The notes under the pieces were generated by a model. That model had not been told where the DNA came from. It made no database searches and worked only from the letters and a program-made list of their open reading frames with translations. DNA of 22,953 bases, from assembly GCA_024762895.1 (NCBI GenBank), contig JANTGN010000018.1, positions 1 through 22,953 on the forward strand, read 5' to 3'. The position numbers and the translations under genes are program-made. Positions 1 to 7,801 of this stretch are shown here, in pieces. This DNA is from Thiotrichales bacterium (GTDB lineage Bacteria; Pseudomonadota; Gammaproteobacteria; J044). The stretch's first letter is position 1. Each line of letters opens with the position of its first letter.

Positions 1-600
1 CGCTACCTGCTGTTGATCTTCCAGCCCTACTATTCTCAGGCCACCCTCAATATATTCAGTGTCATCGAGCAATGGCTGCCTGCACTGGTCTTTATTGCCA
101 ACGTCTTTCTCATCATCGCCTTGCTCGTGCTGACGCTCATTTCGATTCAGGCAACTTCCGATAACAAAAGACTGGCAAGGCGCTTTACGCATTTTCGTTT
201 ACTGCTACTGATGGGCTCCGCCCTGTTCACTGCCATTGCCCTCTATTACCTGAGCCAATACAGCTGGTTTGCACAAGTGCTCTCCGCCACGCATGGTGAT
301 GGGGCCAGACTGCTGCGAGAGCTACAAAGGGGCGTCACACTATTCCTGGGCACGAGTAATTCACTCTCACTACTCCTGCTGTTTTTGCCGCCTGGCTGGA
401 TCCTGACCCATCAGGCCAGACAGCTCTACCAGGATGAAACATCCACTCTGTCCGAGACGGCTCCCTCAGAATCGACCTGGCTGGCCAACACACAGCTGAC
501 CCTGTTTTCCGGCCCGGCAATGAAGATTGTCATTGTCACCGCACCCCTGCTGGTCAGCGGCGCCCTGATGTTGACAGAGAAGGCCCTGATGGGGACCTGA
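1..600 (+). CDS. Unrecognised multi-pass membrane protein, 5' end outside the window
   Basis: The reading frame is open from base 1 to a TGA at 598-600, so the true start lies upstream and about 199 residues are visible. A TTG at 13 is only an internal codon. The visible part has hydrophobic segments near the start (after IEQWLPALVF), around LLLLMGSALFTAIALYYL, around SLSLLLLFLPPGW and near the C-terminus (KIVIVTAPLLVSGALML), so about four membrane helices. A soluble, serine/threonine-rich stretch precedes the last helix. I recognise no family signature. No obvious terminator follows in the 140 nt before the next gene. Membrane location is a safe inference; function is unknown. Confidence 0.75.
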   Translation, partial: RYLLLIFQPYYSQATLNIFSVIEQWLPALVFIANVFLIIALLVLTLISIQATSDNKRLARRFTHFRLLLLMGSALFTAIALYYLSQYSWFAQVLSATHGDGARLLRELQRGVTLFLGTSNSLSLLLLFLPPGWILTHQARQLYQDETSTLSETAPSESTWLANTQLTLFSGPAMKIVIVTAPLLVSGALMLTEKALMGT

Positions 601-740
601 TCCCACTGCAAGCAACAATAGCGCCTGCCTCATCGCCTGGAGGGCAGAAATTCAATAATCCCGGGGTACAGAAAGCGCGAAAATCGACTATAAGACACCC
701 ACGACTCTCCGACTTCGGTCGTTATTCAGGGTATAAGCGC

Positions 741-1064
741 ATGTCTCAATACATTATTGTTTACCTGGGTGGCAATCAGCCATCCAGCCCCGAGGAAGGG
801 CAAAAGCATTTTTCGAAATACATGGACTGGCTCTCTTCACTGGGTGATGCCGTGGTGAGTCCGGCCAACCCACTTAAGGACACCTGCACGGTAAATCCCG
901 ACGGGACCGTTACCAGCGGAGGAACGACGGCCATGTCGGGTTATACGATCATCGAAGCCGACTCCATGGAATCGGCACTAACGATAGCCAGGGCCTGCCC
1001 CTTTCTTGAGATCGGTGGGTCACTGGAGGTGTCTGAGTTAATGGAGATGCCGGGACAAAAGTAA
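741..1064 (+). CDS. YCII-related small protein
   Basis: This 107-residue protein has the layout of the YCII/DGPF superfamily, small alpha-beta-barrel proteins that are usually dimeric and whose cellular role is mostly unknown. It opens with the beta strand MSQYIIVYLGG, has a helix around the HFSKYMDWLSSLGD segment, a middle part matching the usual 'P...l....' strand (VSPANPLKDT), and a final segment with GYTIIEADSMESALTIARACPFLE followed by a short strand, which matches the family's helix-plus-strand ending. There is no signal peptide, so it is probably cytoplasmic. It stands alone, 140 nt after the previous gene and over 200 nt before the next, and is probably transcribed singly. Family assignment is by pattern only. 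Confidence 0.75.
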   Translation: MSQYIIVYLGGNQPSSPEEGQKHFSKYMDWLSSLGDAVVSPANPLKDTCTVNPDGTVTSGGTTAMSGYTIIEADSMESALTIARACPFLEIGGSLEVSELMEMPGQK

Positions 1065-1278
1065 CGACATGCCCTGCCCTTCCAGATATTTAAGTTTCAG
1101 ACAAGGCTCCTGCCGATGCTGAGCATCAGGTATTTCCTCGTGAACGAAACGTGAAATGGCTCACATTCTTTGGCTACGTCAAGGCAGAGAATACCCCTCC
1201 TGTCCAAAAGTACAGTATTGCTGGCCTGGACACACACTCCTAATCACAAGCTGAAGATATCCTTGGGGGGTTATCATC

Positions 1279-1776
1279 ATGAGAAGAATCCTTAGTGCTG
1301 CACTCGCTGCATTCATCCTGACCACGCCCGCCCTGGCTGAAGAGAAGGCCTCAGGAGGCTTTAGCGCCAGCAGCCTTTACTATGGTGGTAAGGGTGGATT
1401 TATGAAACCCGATGGCAAGGACAACGATTCTGCGATTAATATTGCGGGTGTCGTCGGTGCACCGATACAGCGCTACCTGTCATGGGAAGCAGAACTGGGC
1501 CTCACGGTAAAAGATGGCGAGGTCGGTGCCGATACCGACTGGGACCTGTTTAGTGCCGCCGGATATGCCGTGTTCCGCACCGAAGGTAAGGTGGGTGTGA
1601 AGGCCAAGATGGGTGTGGCCTACTGGGATGACCCCAATGACAGCGACCTGAGCCTTAGCGCGGGTGTGGGTGCCGGCATACGCCTGGGTAAGAAGGGCAT
1701 TCTGGATGTTGAGTATACCCAGATTAATGATAACGTCGACTTCATCAGCGTGGGTTATCTGTACAACTTCAAATAA
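1279..1776 (+). CDS. Small outer-membrane beta-barrel protein
   Basis: This 165-residue protein begins with a good Sec signal peptide (RR at positions 2-3, hydrophobic core LSAALAAFILTTP, likely cleavage after ALA near residue 20). The remainder alternates short amphipathic strands with glycine-rich and Asp/Asn-rich turns, for example YYGGKGGFM, WEAELGLTV, VGVKAKMGVAYW, GVGAGIRLG and LDVEYTQI. The last residues, ISVGYLYNFK, form a typical terminal strand, though it ends in Lys after the Phe. This is the pattern of an 8-strand OmpA-like or OmpW-like barrel. The start is supported by a run of six G about 8 nt upstream. The gene stands alone and is followed by a long inverted repeat. No specific porin or adhesin function can be claimed. 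Confidence 0.8.
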   Translation: MRRILSAALAAFILTTPALAEEKASGGFSASSLYYGGKGGFMKPDGKDNDSAINIAGVVGAPIQRYLSWEAELGLTVKDGEVGADTDWDLFSAAGYAVFRTEGKVGVKAKMGVAYWDDPNDSDLSLSAGVGAGIRLGKKGILDVEYTQINDNVDFISVGYLYNFK

Positions 1777-1789
1777 GTTTTGAATATCA

Positions 1790-1847
1790 ATCGCTGGTGA
1801 TCTGGGTAAGGCATCCTGGCCATCTATTCCCCCAGATCACTGGCGAT
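1790..1847. terminator. Long inverted repeat between convergent genes
   Basis: Arms 1790-1806 and 1831-1847 are 17 nt each and pair along their full length, with two G-U type pairs, around a 24-nt loop. It lies 13 nt after the stop of the barrel-protein gene and on the 3' side of the convergent DUF502 gene. There is no T-run after either arm, so it is not a textbook Rho-independent terminator. It may stop or protect transcripts from one or both sides. Confidence 0.45.
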
Positions 1848-1884
1848 GACTAAAGCGCATATCTTTGCTTAATCGTTAAATCAT

Positions 1885-1907
1885 CCTGCCGTATCGGCCC
1901 TGGCAGG
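1885..1907 (-). terminator. Weak hairpin just after the DUF502 stop codon
   Basis: CCTGCC at 1885-1890 pairs with GGCAGG at 1902-1907, and the hairpin begins two bases beyond the DUF502 stop on the minus strand. The downstream minus-strand sequence has only a short T cluster, so this would be a weak terminator or an mRNA 3'-end stabiliser. Confidence 0.3.
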
Positions 1908-1909
1908 CA

Positions 1910-2509
1910 TTAACCCTTTTCTGTAGCTGAAAGGACATCCTCTAGCCCCTCACCCCATCGTGATAGCGCGTCGAAGACTGCGGCCGTAGAGACATTCAGC
2001 AACTGGATGCGTTCTGCCGGCACGATCAGAAGATTACCCACACCCGGAGTGGGTGAGGCCGGCACCAGTACAGTGAAATCTCCATTGGCATGCTCCGCGA
2101 TGACGAACACCACGGCCTGACTCTCCATGGGCATCGCCATCAGGGCGGGACGAAAGGCCTCGTCCTCTTCCTGACCACTAAATCGACGCGTCAGGCTGCG
2201 AATAATCGTATAACCGGGTAACTTGTTCAGTAGTTTTTCTTCAAAGCCTTCGACTAATTTTTGTGTCAGGCTGTAACGTAAAACCACCCCAAGAATAAAA
2301 GAGATCAGGATCAATAACAGCAATGCGACCAACTGAGGTGCCATGCCCTCTTCCATCCAGTTTGCAGGCATCAGATCGATGATCGGCGAGGTCAGGGCCA
2401 GCACAACACCAAAGGTCTCCTTCAACAACAGATAGATGATCAGCGTGGGCAGGATGACAAAGAAGCCACCGATCAGGGTCGATTTGATAAAGTCCACTAT
2501 GGATTTCAT
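1910..2509 (-). CDS. DUF502 family inner-membrane protein
   Basis: This 199-residue protein matches the DUF502 family, found across bacteria and related to the plant LIKE-COV proteins; the biochemical role is unknown. Two membrane helices are visible at about residues 11-30 and 58-77. Behind them is a soluble domain with family landmarks: LPGYTIIRSL at about 97-106, and the strand-turn VPASPTPGVGNLLIVP, which corresponds to the conserved 'vP.tP.P..G.l..vp' element. Length is normal for the family. The gene is convergent with the barrel-protein gene and divergent from apaH, with 186 nt between the two starts. A 6-bp hairpin (2530-2545) lies about 20 nt upstream of the start. Family call is firm; function is not known. 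Confidence 0.88.
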   Translation of the reverse strand: MKSIVDFIKSTLIGGFFVILPTLIIYLLLKETFGVVLALTSPIIDLMPANWMEEGMAPQLVALLLLILISFILGVVLRYSLTQKLVEGFEEKLLNKLPGYTIIRSLTRRFSGQEEDEAFRPALMAMPMESQAVVFVIAEHANGDFTVLVPASPTPGVGNLLIVPAERIQLLNVSTAAVFDALSRWGEGLEDVLSATEKG

Positions 2510-2637
2510 ACGCTCACTCTCACTTTAAACCTGGCCCGTGCCAGGATTTATCATTCCCCCCTGATAATAAGCCAAAAACCGGGGCACACCTGTTCAATAT
2601 AAACCCAATCTAAGACTAAAGCCCTATAAAGTCCGAC

Positions 2638-2667
2638 TTCAAAACCGCTGCCCCCTCCTGATACTAT
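2638..2667 (+). promoter_or_regulatory. Candidate sigma-70 promoter of apaH
   Basis: TTCAAA (2638-2643) and TACTAT (2662-2667) are spaced by 18 nt, and TG at 2659-2660 makes an extended -10. This would place the transcription start about 20 nt before the apaH ATG. The match is found by eye and is not proven. Confidence 0.4.
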
Positions 2668-2695
2668 TACTCAACAAATAAAACACGGATGAAGA

Positions 2696-3526
2696 ATGAC
2701 CACCTACGCCATCGGCGATATACAGGGTTGCTATGATGAACTCCTGCAACTACTGGAAAAAATTCATTTTGAGCCTGGCCAGGACACCCTCTGGTTCGTT
2801 GGCGACCTGGTCAATCGCGGTCCCCGGTCATTAGAAACGCTGCGTTTTATCAAGGGGCTGGGAAAGAGCGCTATCTGTGTACTGGGCAATCACGATCTGC
2901 ATCTGCTGGCCCTGGCAACCGTAAACCATCCCCCCAGGAAAAAAGACACCCTGACGAGTATCCTCGAGGCCCCGGACCGGGATGAACTGCTGCACTGGTT
3001 GCGTCATCGCCCCCTGATTCACTACGAAAAAGAACGCAAACAACTACTGGTGCATGCGGGTCTTCCACCTCAATGGAAGCCCAAAAAAGCGGTTCAGTAT
3101 GCCTCCGAGGTTGAAGCGATTCTTCGCTCTGAACAGCATCCCGACCTGTTTCAGCAGATGTATGGCAATGAACCTGTCATCTGGAACAAGGAACTCAGTG
3201 GCTGGCCCCGTTATCGGTTCATTATTAACGCGCTGACCCGACTGCGTTACTGCACCGCGGATGGCACGCTGAACCTGAAGGAAAAATACGCGCCTGGTAC
3301 GCAACCCGAGGGGCTAATGCCCTGGTTTGAGGTTCCGGAACGACGCAGCCGCAAGAAGGAGATCATCTTTGGGCACTGGTCAACCCTTGGGCTACTCAGG
3401 CAGACAGGCATCATTGCCCTGGATACCGGCTGCGTATGGGGTGGATCACTGACGGCCGTCAATCTGGATGACCCGAAACGCACTGCCTACAGCATCGACT
3501 GTACGGGTGCACTCAGGCCAGGCTAA
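2696..3526 (+). CDS. apaH: Symmetrical bis(5'-nucleosyl)-tetraphosphatase
   Basis: ApaH hydrolyses diadenosine tetraphosphate (Ap4A) to two ADP in the cytoplasm and so keeps these alarmone or damage nucleotides low. It belongs to the calcineurin-like metallophosphoesterases. Three metal-binding blocks are plain: GDIQGC at residues 7-12, GDLVNRGP at 36-43 and GNHDLHLLA at 64-72. Later His residues in LLVHAGL and in FGHWSTLGL complete the set. At 276 residues the length equals the usual bacterial enzyme. A weak GA-rich sequence precedes the ATG. The gene overlaps the RDD gene by one base (TAATG), so it may lead the following membrane-protein operon, although in many relatives apaH sits with apaG and ksgA instead. 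The function is assigned with high confidence. Confidence 0.97.
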   Translation: MTTYAIGDIQGCYDELLQLLEKIHFEPGQDTLWFVGDLVNRGPRSLETLRFIKGLGKSAICVLGNHDLHLLALATVNHPPRKKDTLTSILEAPDRDELLHWLRHRPLIHYEKERKQLLVHAGLPPQWKPKKAVQYASEVEAILRSEQHPDLFQQMYGNEPVIWNKELSGWPRYRFIINALTRLRYCTADGTLNLKEKYAPGTQPEGLMPWFEVPERRSRKKEIIFGHWSTLGLLRQTGIIALDTGCVWGGSLTAVNLDDPKRTAYSIDCTGALRPG

Positions 3527-4236
3527 TGAATCAGATTCGAAAGACCATGCTGGATACCATTCATCCAGTCGAGACACCCGAGGGCATTGCCCTGCATTTA
3601 CCCGTTGCGGGCCTGGTCAGCCGGGCGCTGGCCTGGGTCATCGACACCCTGATACGTGGCCTGATGTATATCATCCTGGGCACCCTGCTGGTACCGCTGG
3701 GAAAAACCGGTCTGGGCCTGCTGCTGGTCCTGACCTTCTTTATCGAATGGTTCTACTGGGTGATCTTTGAGGTCAAACGCGGTGGAAAGACACCCGGTAA
3801 GAGTGCCATGGGGCTAATGGTCATACATGATGACGGAACACCGATTAGCTGGGGGGCCTCGATGATCCGAAACCTGCTTCGTGTCGCTGACTTCCTGCCC
3901 CTGCTCTATGGCTTTGGCCTGGTGAGTATGATCATGAGCCGAGATTTCAAACGACTGGGCGATCATGCCGCTGGTACCCTGGTGATATATTCTGAAAAGC
4001 CCCGGCAGGCCGCGAAACAAACGGACGCACAACCCCTGCGCCCCCCTTTTCCCCTCCAGCTGGAGGAGCAGCAGGCCCTGCTTGCTTTTGATGAGCGCAG
4101 CCTTATGCTGACCGGGGAGCGCGCACAGGAACTGGCCGAACTCACGGGCCCACTGATTACAGAACAGCAACACCCCGTCGACGCCCTGCGTGGCATGGCA
4201 CACTGGCTGGCCGGCGAACGGGGTAAGACCTCTTGA
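3526..4236 (+). CDS. RDD family membrane protein
   Basis: This 236-residue protein carries an RDD domain, a multi-helix membrane domain named after conserved Arg and Asp residues. Here Arg33 and Asp40 lie in VSRALAWVIDTLIR, followed by helices near 43-58 and 62-82. The family loop GGKTPGKSAMGL (87-98), RNLLRVADFLP (115-125) and KRLGDHAAGTLVI (142-154) are all present. The last 80 residues are a soluble, Gln- and Leu-rich tail. RDD proteins are usually of unknown role; some have been linked to ion transport. The gene overlaps apaH by one base and the next gene by four (TTGA), so it is translationally coupled to both. In many proteobacteria it belongs with SpoIIM-like, DUF4129, MoxR and DUF58 genes, as here. 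Confidence 0.92.
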   Translation: MNQIRKTMLDTIHPVETPEGIALHLPVAGLVSRALAWVIDTLIRGLMYIILGTLLVPLGKTGLGLLLVLTFFIEWFYWVIFEVKRGGKTPGKSAMGLMVIHDDGTPISWGASMIRNLLRVADFLPLLYGFGLVSMIMSRDFKRLGDHAAGTLVIYSEKPRQAAKQTDAQPLRPPFPLQLEEQQALLAFDERSLMLTGERAQELAELTGPLITEQQHPVDALRGMAHWLAGERGKTS

Positions 4237-5213
4237 ACCAGGAACATTTTATTCGAACCCGTCAGGCCGACTGGGAAAAACTGGAACAGTTACTGACTGA
4301 TAAGAAAAAACCGGCCAGGGATGGCAATGAGCATGATGCCTTTCCTGCCCTGTACCGGGCCACCTGTCATGATCTCGCGCTGGCCCGCTCACGCCTCTAC
4401 AGTCGCCAGCTGATTGATCGACTGAATCAACTGGTCACACGGGGACACCAGCAGCTGTACGAGGCCAGGCATACCCCACTACGTGCCATCACGGCCTACA
4501 TTGCCGGTGGTTTTGCCCAGCGTGTACGCCGGCAATGGCGTTTTGTTCTTGCCAGTGCCGCATTGTTTTACCTGCCCTTTCTGATGATGCTGGGAGCCAT
4601 TCAGGTGCATCCTGACTTTGTCTATACCGTGCTCGATGGTGAGACGGTGCGGCAGGTGGAATCCATGTACAACCCAGGCAGCGAAGAACGCATCGGACGC
4701 ACCTGGGATCGCCAGTCGGACACCGACCTCATGATGTTCGGTTTCTATATCAAGAACAACACCGGTATTGGTTTTCGTACCTTTGCCGGGGGCCTGCCAG
4801 CCGGCCTGGGCACCCTTTTCTTTCTGATCTTTAATGGCACCTATATCGGCGCTGTAGCGGGTCACCTGACCCAGATCGGGTACACCAGTACCTTCTGGTC
4901 CTTTGTCGCCGGTCATAGCGCACTGGAACTCAATGCCATCGTCCTCTCCGGTACCGCCGGGCTGATGCTGGGCTACGCCGTCATAGCACCTGGCCGACGC
5001 ACCCGTCTACGCGCCCTGCGTGAAGAATCCCGCCATGCCGTGGAGATTATGTATGGTACGGCGGCCATGTTTTTTCTCGCCGCCATGGTCGAGGCCTTCT
5101 GGTCACCTTCCCCCTTATTTCCACCGGAAACCAAATACGTGGTAGGCCTGATCTTCTGGGTCCTGGTGCTGGGTTATTTCCTGCTCGGAGGTCGCAACCG
5201 TGAAACTGGATGA
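4233..5213 (+). CDS. SpoIIM-like (stage II sporulation protein M family) membrane protein
   Basis: This 326-residue protein has a soluble helical N-terminus (1-100, with the typical opening FIRTRQADWEKLEQLL) and then about five membrane segments near 104-124, 187-210, 222-252, 272-290 and 302-320. Family landmarks are FYIKNNTGIGFRTFAGGL (171-188) and GHSALELNAIVLSGTAGL (227-244). In Bacillus, SpoIIM is part of the DMP peptidoglycan-degrading complex, but this family branch is widespread in non-sporulating bacteria and need not act in sporulation. The start is a TTG inside a TTGA overlap with the RDD stop; it is chosen because the N-terminal family motif begins at once. The 3' end overlaps the DUF4129 gene by 14 nt. 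Confidence 0.9.
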   Translation: MNQEHFIRTRQADWEKLEQLLTDKKKPARDGNEHDAFPALYRATCHDLALARSRLYSRQLIDRLNQLVTRGHQQLYEARHTPLRAITAYIAGGFAQRVRRQWRFVLASAALFYLPFLMMLGAIQVHPDFVYTVLDGETVRQVESMYNPGSEERIGRTWDRQSDTDLMMFGFYIKNNTGIGFRTFAGGLPAGLGTLFFLIFNGTYIGAVAGHLTQIGYTSTFWSFVAGHSALELNAIVLSGTAGLMLGYAVIAPGRRTRLRALREESRHAVEIMYGTAAMFFLAAMVEAFWSPSPLFPPETKYVVGLIFWVLVLGYFLLGGRNRETG

Positions 5214-6678
5214 CATCACGGTCGAGATTCGGCCCCGGTCCCCCTGGGAGGCCATGGATCTCGGTCTGCGCGTTTATCAGCAATACTGGAAGGCGATCTA
5301 CCTGCCCTGGCTGGCCCTGCTGATCCCTCTCTTTATTGTTTTTAACACCCTCCTGTTCGAGGCCCTGTGGGTGGTTCCGATCCTGCTCTGGTGGCTCAAA
5401 CCCCTGTACGATCGCCTGGTACTGCACATACTCAGCCGCAGCCTGTTTGGTGAAATCCCCGATACGCGGGCCAGTCTGCGCGCCCTCCCCGGCGCTATGA
5501 AAAATGGCCTGTTCCTGCAACTGACGCTGTTCCGCCTCGACCCCTCGCGTAGTTTTCGACTACCCGTCATGCAACTGGAAGGACTCCAGGGCAAAAAACG
5601 CGGTCATCGCATGCGCGTGTTACATGCTCGAGGATCGACACCGGCCTTCTGGCTCACCATTACCTGCCTGCACATCGAACTGGCCCTGAACATTGCATTG
5701 TTTGGCCTCATCTACCTGCTCATGCCCCAGGACATCGGCCTGGGTGTCCTGTCACCCTTTTTCGAGGATGTCCCTCCCTGGTGGGCGGACCTGATGTCCA
5801 ACTTTCTCTACCTCATCAGCCTGTCGCTGATGGAACCTATTTATGTCGCCTCTGGCTTTATGCTTTATCTCAACCGACGTACCGAGCTAGAAGGCTGGGA
5901 CATAGAGCTCATCTTCAGGCGTATGGCGCAGCGCCTGAAGGCACTGGCTCAGGGAGGCATGGCCGCCCTGCTGTTGCTTGGCCTGATTGCCGTTGAGCCC
6001 GCCGCTCAGGCAGAAGTCCACACCGAGCCCCTGCCCGTCACCGAATCAGGCAGAGTCATTCGGGAGGTACTGTCGCATCCGGACTTCGGCACCACCCATA
6101 CCGAAGAACAATGGCGCTTTAGCGACTTCGACTGGGACCTCGGCGAGGAGGAAGAGAAAGAAGACTCCTGGCTCTCGGCGCTCAGTTTTGAAGGGCTGGC
6201 CGGCATCATCAAGGCACTGATCATTCTGGGCGTACTGGGCGCCATTGCCTATTTGCTCCACCGCTATCGCGATGCCATTAACGAGGTTGCCACCCCGTCC
6301 GGCAAACGCCCCCCTCCCCCCGATGTCGTCATGGGCCTGGATATCCGCCCGGAGTCATTACCCGACGATATCCCTGCCGAGGCCAGACGACTGTGGGCGG
6401 CTGGTGAACACCGTCAGGCCATGAGCCTGTTGTATCGGGCCATGCTCAGCCGCCTGGTCAACACGCATGACCTGGAGATCAACGAGGGCGACACCGAAGC
6501 CGATATCCTGCGTGCAACCCGGACCCTGCTTGCCGGTGAACGATATGAATTTCTTGGGCAACTCACTCAGGCCTGGCAGTTCATCGCCTATGCCCACCGT
6601 CCTCCTGCCGATGAGGGCTTTGAAGTACTGGCCACCAGCTGGGCTCGAGTCTTTCCGGAGCCGGAGGCTGGGGCATGA
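5200..6678 (+). CDS. DUF4129 domain membrane protein
   Basis: This 492-residue protein has three parts. Residues 1-250 hold several membrane helices (about 30-52, 55-70, 155-175, 200-222). Residues 252-272 form a further hydrophobic segment ending in AAQA, after which comes a probably periplasmic stretch with a very acidic patch near 315-322. A helix at 333-353 leads to a C-terminal DUF4129 domain (about 395-480, with ARRLWAAGEHRQAMSLLYRAML and a later LTQAWQFIAYAHRPP). DUF4129 often accompanies transglutaminase-like and MoxR/DUF58 genes; its activity is unknown. The GTG start is chosen because GGAGG ends about 8 nt before it. It overlaps the SpoIIM-like gene by 14 nt and the next by four (ATGA). 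Confidence 0.9.
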   Translation: MKLDDITVEIRPRSPWEAMDLGLRVYQQYWKAIYLPWLALLIPLFIVFNTLLFEALWVVPILLWWLKPLYDRLVLHILSRSLFGEIPDTRASLRALPGAMKNGLFLQLTLFRLDPSRSFRLPVMQLEGLQGKKRGHRMRVLHARGSTPAFWLTITCLHIELALNIALFGLIYLLMPQDIGLGVLSPFFEDVPPWWADLMSNFLYLISLSLMEPIYVASGFMLYLNRRTELEGWDIELIFRRMAQRLKALAQGGMAALLLLGLIAVEPAAQAEVHTEPLPVTESGRVIREVLSHPDFGTTHTEEQWRFSDFDWDLGEEEEKEDSWLSALSFEGLAGIIKALIILGVLGAIAYLLHRYRDAINEVATPSGKRPPPPDVVMGLDIRPESLPDDIPAEARRLWAAGEHRQAMSLLYRAMLSRLVNTHDLEINEGDTEADILRATRTLLAGERYEFLGQLTQAWQFIAYAHRPPADEGFEVLATSWARVFPEPEAGA

Positions 6679-7799
6679 CCACCTCCGGCAGAATCATTGC
6701 CTATATCCTGACGGGCCTGCTCCTGGCCTGGATCATCATCCTGGCGAGTCACCTGTACAAGACAGAAGTCGAGATCGAGACCGGGCTACAGAATGAAGCG
6801 GCCACTTACCCCCTGCTGGCGGCCGAGCGTTTTCTGACTCGAATGGGCATAGCCACGCAACGCATCGAGAACCCGGATCAGATCACCTCCCTGCCCGGCC
6901 CACAGGATGCCCTGTTGATTACCACCGAACGCCAGACCATCGGCATCGAGAAGACCGAACAACTACTGGAATGGGTTAAGCATGGCGGACGTCTGATCGC
7001 CACCATCCCCTATCTTGACGATGAGGAGTTAAGCCAGCCTCGCGACCCCCTGCTGGAGGCCCTGGGACTTCGTGTCGTCGAGAGTGACTGCGAGTCCGAG
7101 ACCGACTATTCCGATATCGACCTGCCCTGGGCCAACGATATCCTGCAGATCGGCTTTGGTTACTGCCTGGCGCTGGAGGGGGCGATAGAGGAAGACGATA
7201 TCTCAGGTGACCAGGAAGGGACCCAGGTCATACGCCGTTATCTGGGATCGGGTTCGGTCACCATCCTCAGCGACCTGGACTGGCTGACCTGGCTGGCTAT
7301 CGGCGGTTATGACCATGCCGAGGTCCTCTGGCATCTCGTCGATGGCCGAGGCACCGTCTGGCTGGTCACATCGAACGATATGCCCTCCCTGGCCCAGTGG
7401 CTGCTTGAGCATGCCCCCCTGGCCGTACTCGCTAGCCTGTTGCTGCTGATCACCTGGCTCTGGATGATCTCACGCCGTTTTGGGCCGACCCTTCCCAACC
7501 CCGAACCCCTGAGACGCCGTATCATGGAACATATCGAGGCCAGCGGTGCTTATCTGTGGAAGACCCATCATCGCGAGGCCCTGGTCGATGCCGTGCGTGA
7601 GGATGTGCTCGATACGGCCGCGCGCCGGCATCCGAGCTGGACTGGCATGAACCGCCAGGAACAGGAGGCGCATATCGCCGAACTGACCGGCATGACGCCC
7701 GAGGCCACACGCCGACTGCTGGATGGCTATCAACCCGCAAACCGGCAGGACTTTACCGTTTTGATCCGACAACTGAAAACCATCAAGGACAAGTTGTAA
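6675..7799 (+). CDS. DUF4350 domain protein with two membrane helices
   Basis: This 374-residue protein has an N-terminal anchor (about 7-27), a domain of roughly 220 residues and a second helix at about 249-267. The central domain shows a Rossmann-like or class-I amidotransferase-like pattern typical of DUF4350: DALLITTERQTIG (78-90), LLEWVKHGGRLIATIPY (97-113) and GSVTILSDLDWLTW (193-206). With both helices placed, the central domain is most likely periplasmic and the C-terminal 105 residues cytoplasmic. The C-terminal part contains the family stretch NPEPLRRRIMEHIEASG and a helical bundle. There is no visible catalytic triad. It overlaps the DUF4129 gene by four bases and ends two bases before the MoxR gene, which suggests that it links membrane partners to the ATPase. 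Confidence 0.88.
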   Translation: MTTSGRIIAYILTGLLLAWIIILASHLYKTEVEIETGLQNEAATYPLLAAERFLTRMGIATQRIENPDQITSLPGPQDALLITTERQTIGIEKTEQLLEWVKHGGRLIATIPYLDDEELSQPRDPLLEALGLRVVESDCESETDYSDIDLPWANDILQIGFGYCLALEGAIEEDDISGDQEGTQVIRRYLGSGSVTILSDLDWLTWLAIGGYDHAEVLWHLVDGRGTVWLVTSNDMPSLAQWLLEHAPLAVLASLLLLITWLWMISRRFGPTLPNPEPLRRRIMEHIEASGAYLWKTHHREALVDAVREDVLDTAARRHPSWTGMNRQEQEAHIAELTGMTPEATRRLLDGYQPANRQDFTVLIRQLKTIKDKL

Positions 7800-7801
7800 C
7801 C

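Noticed and set aside
710..721. CGAC-TTCG-GTCG hairpin before the YCII gene
   Set aside because: The stem has only four pairs; the TTCG loop is stable, but no terminator or regulatory role can be supported.
4233..5213. Sporulation pathway, suggested by the SpoIIM-like protein and the SpoIIAA-like domain
   Set aside because: Both domains are common in non-sporulating bacteria, and no other sporulation gene is present.
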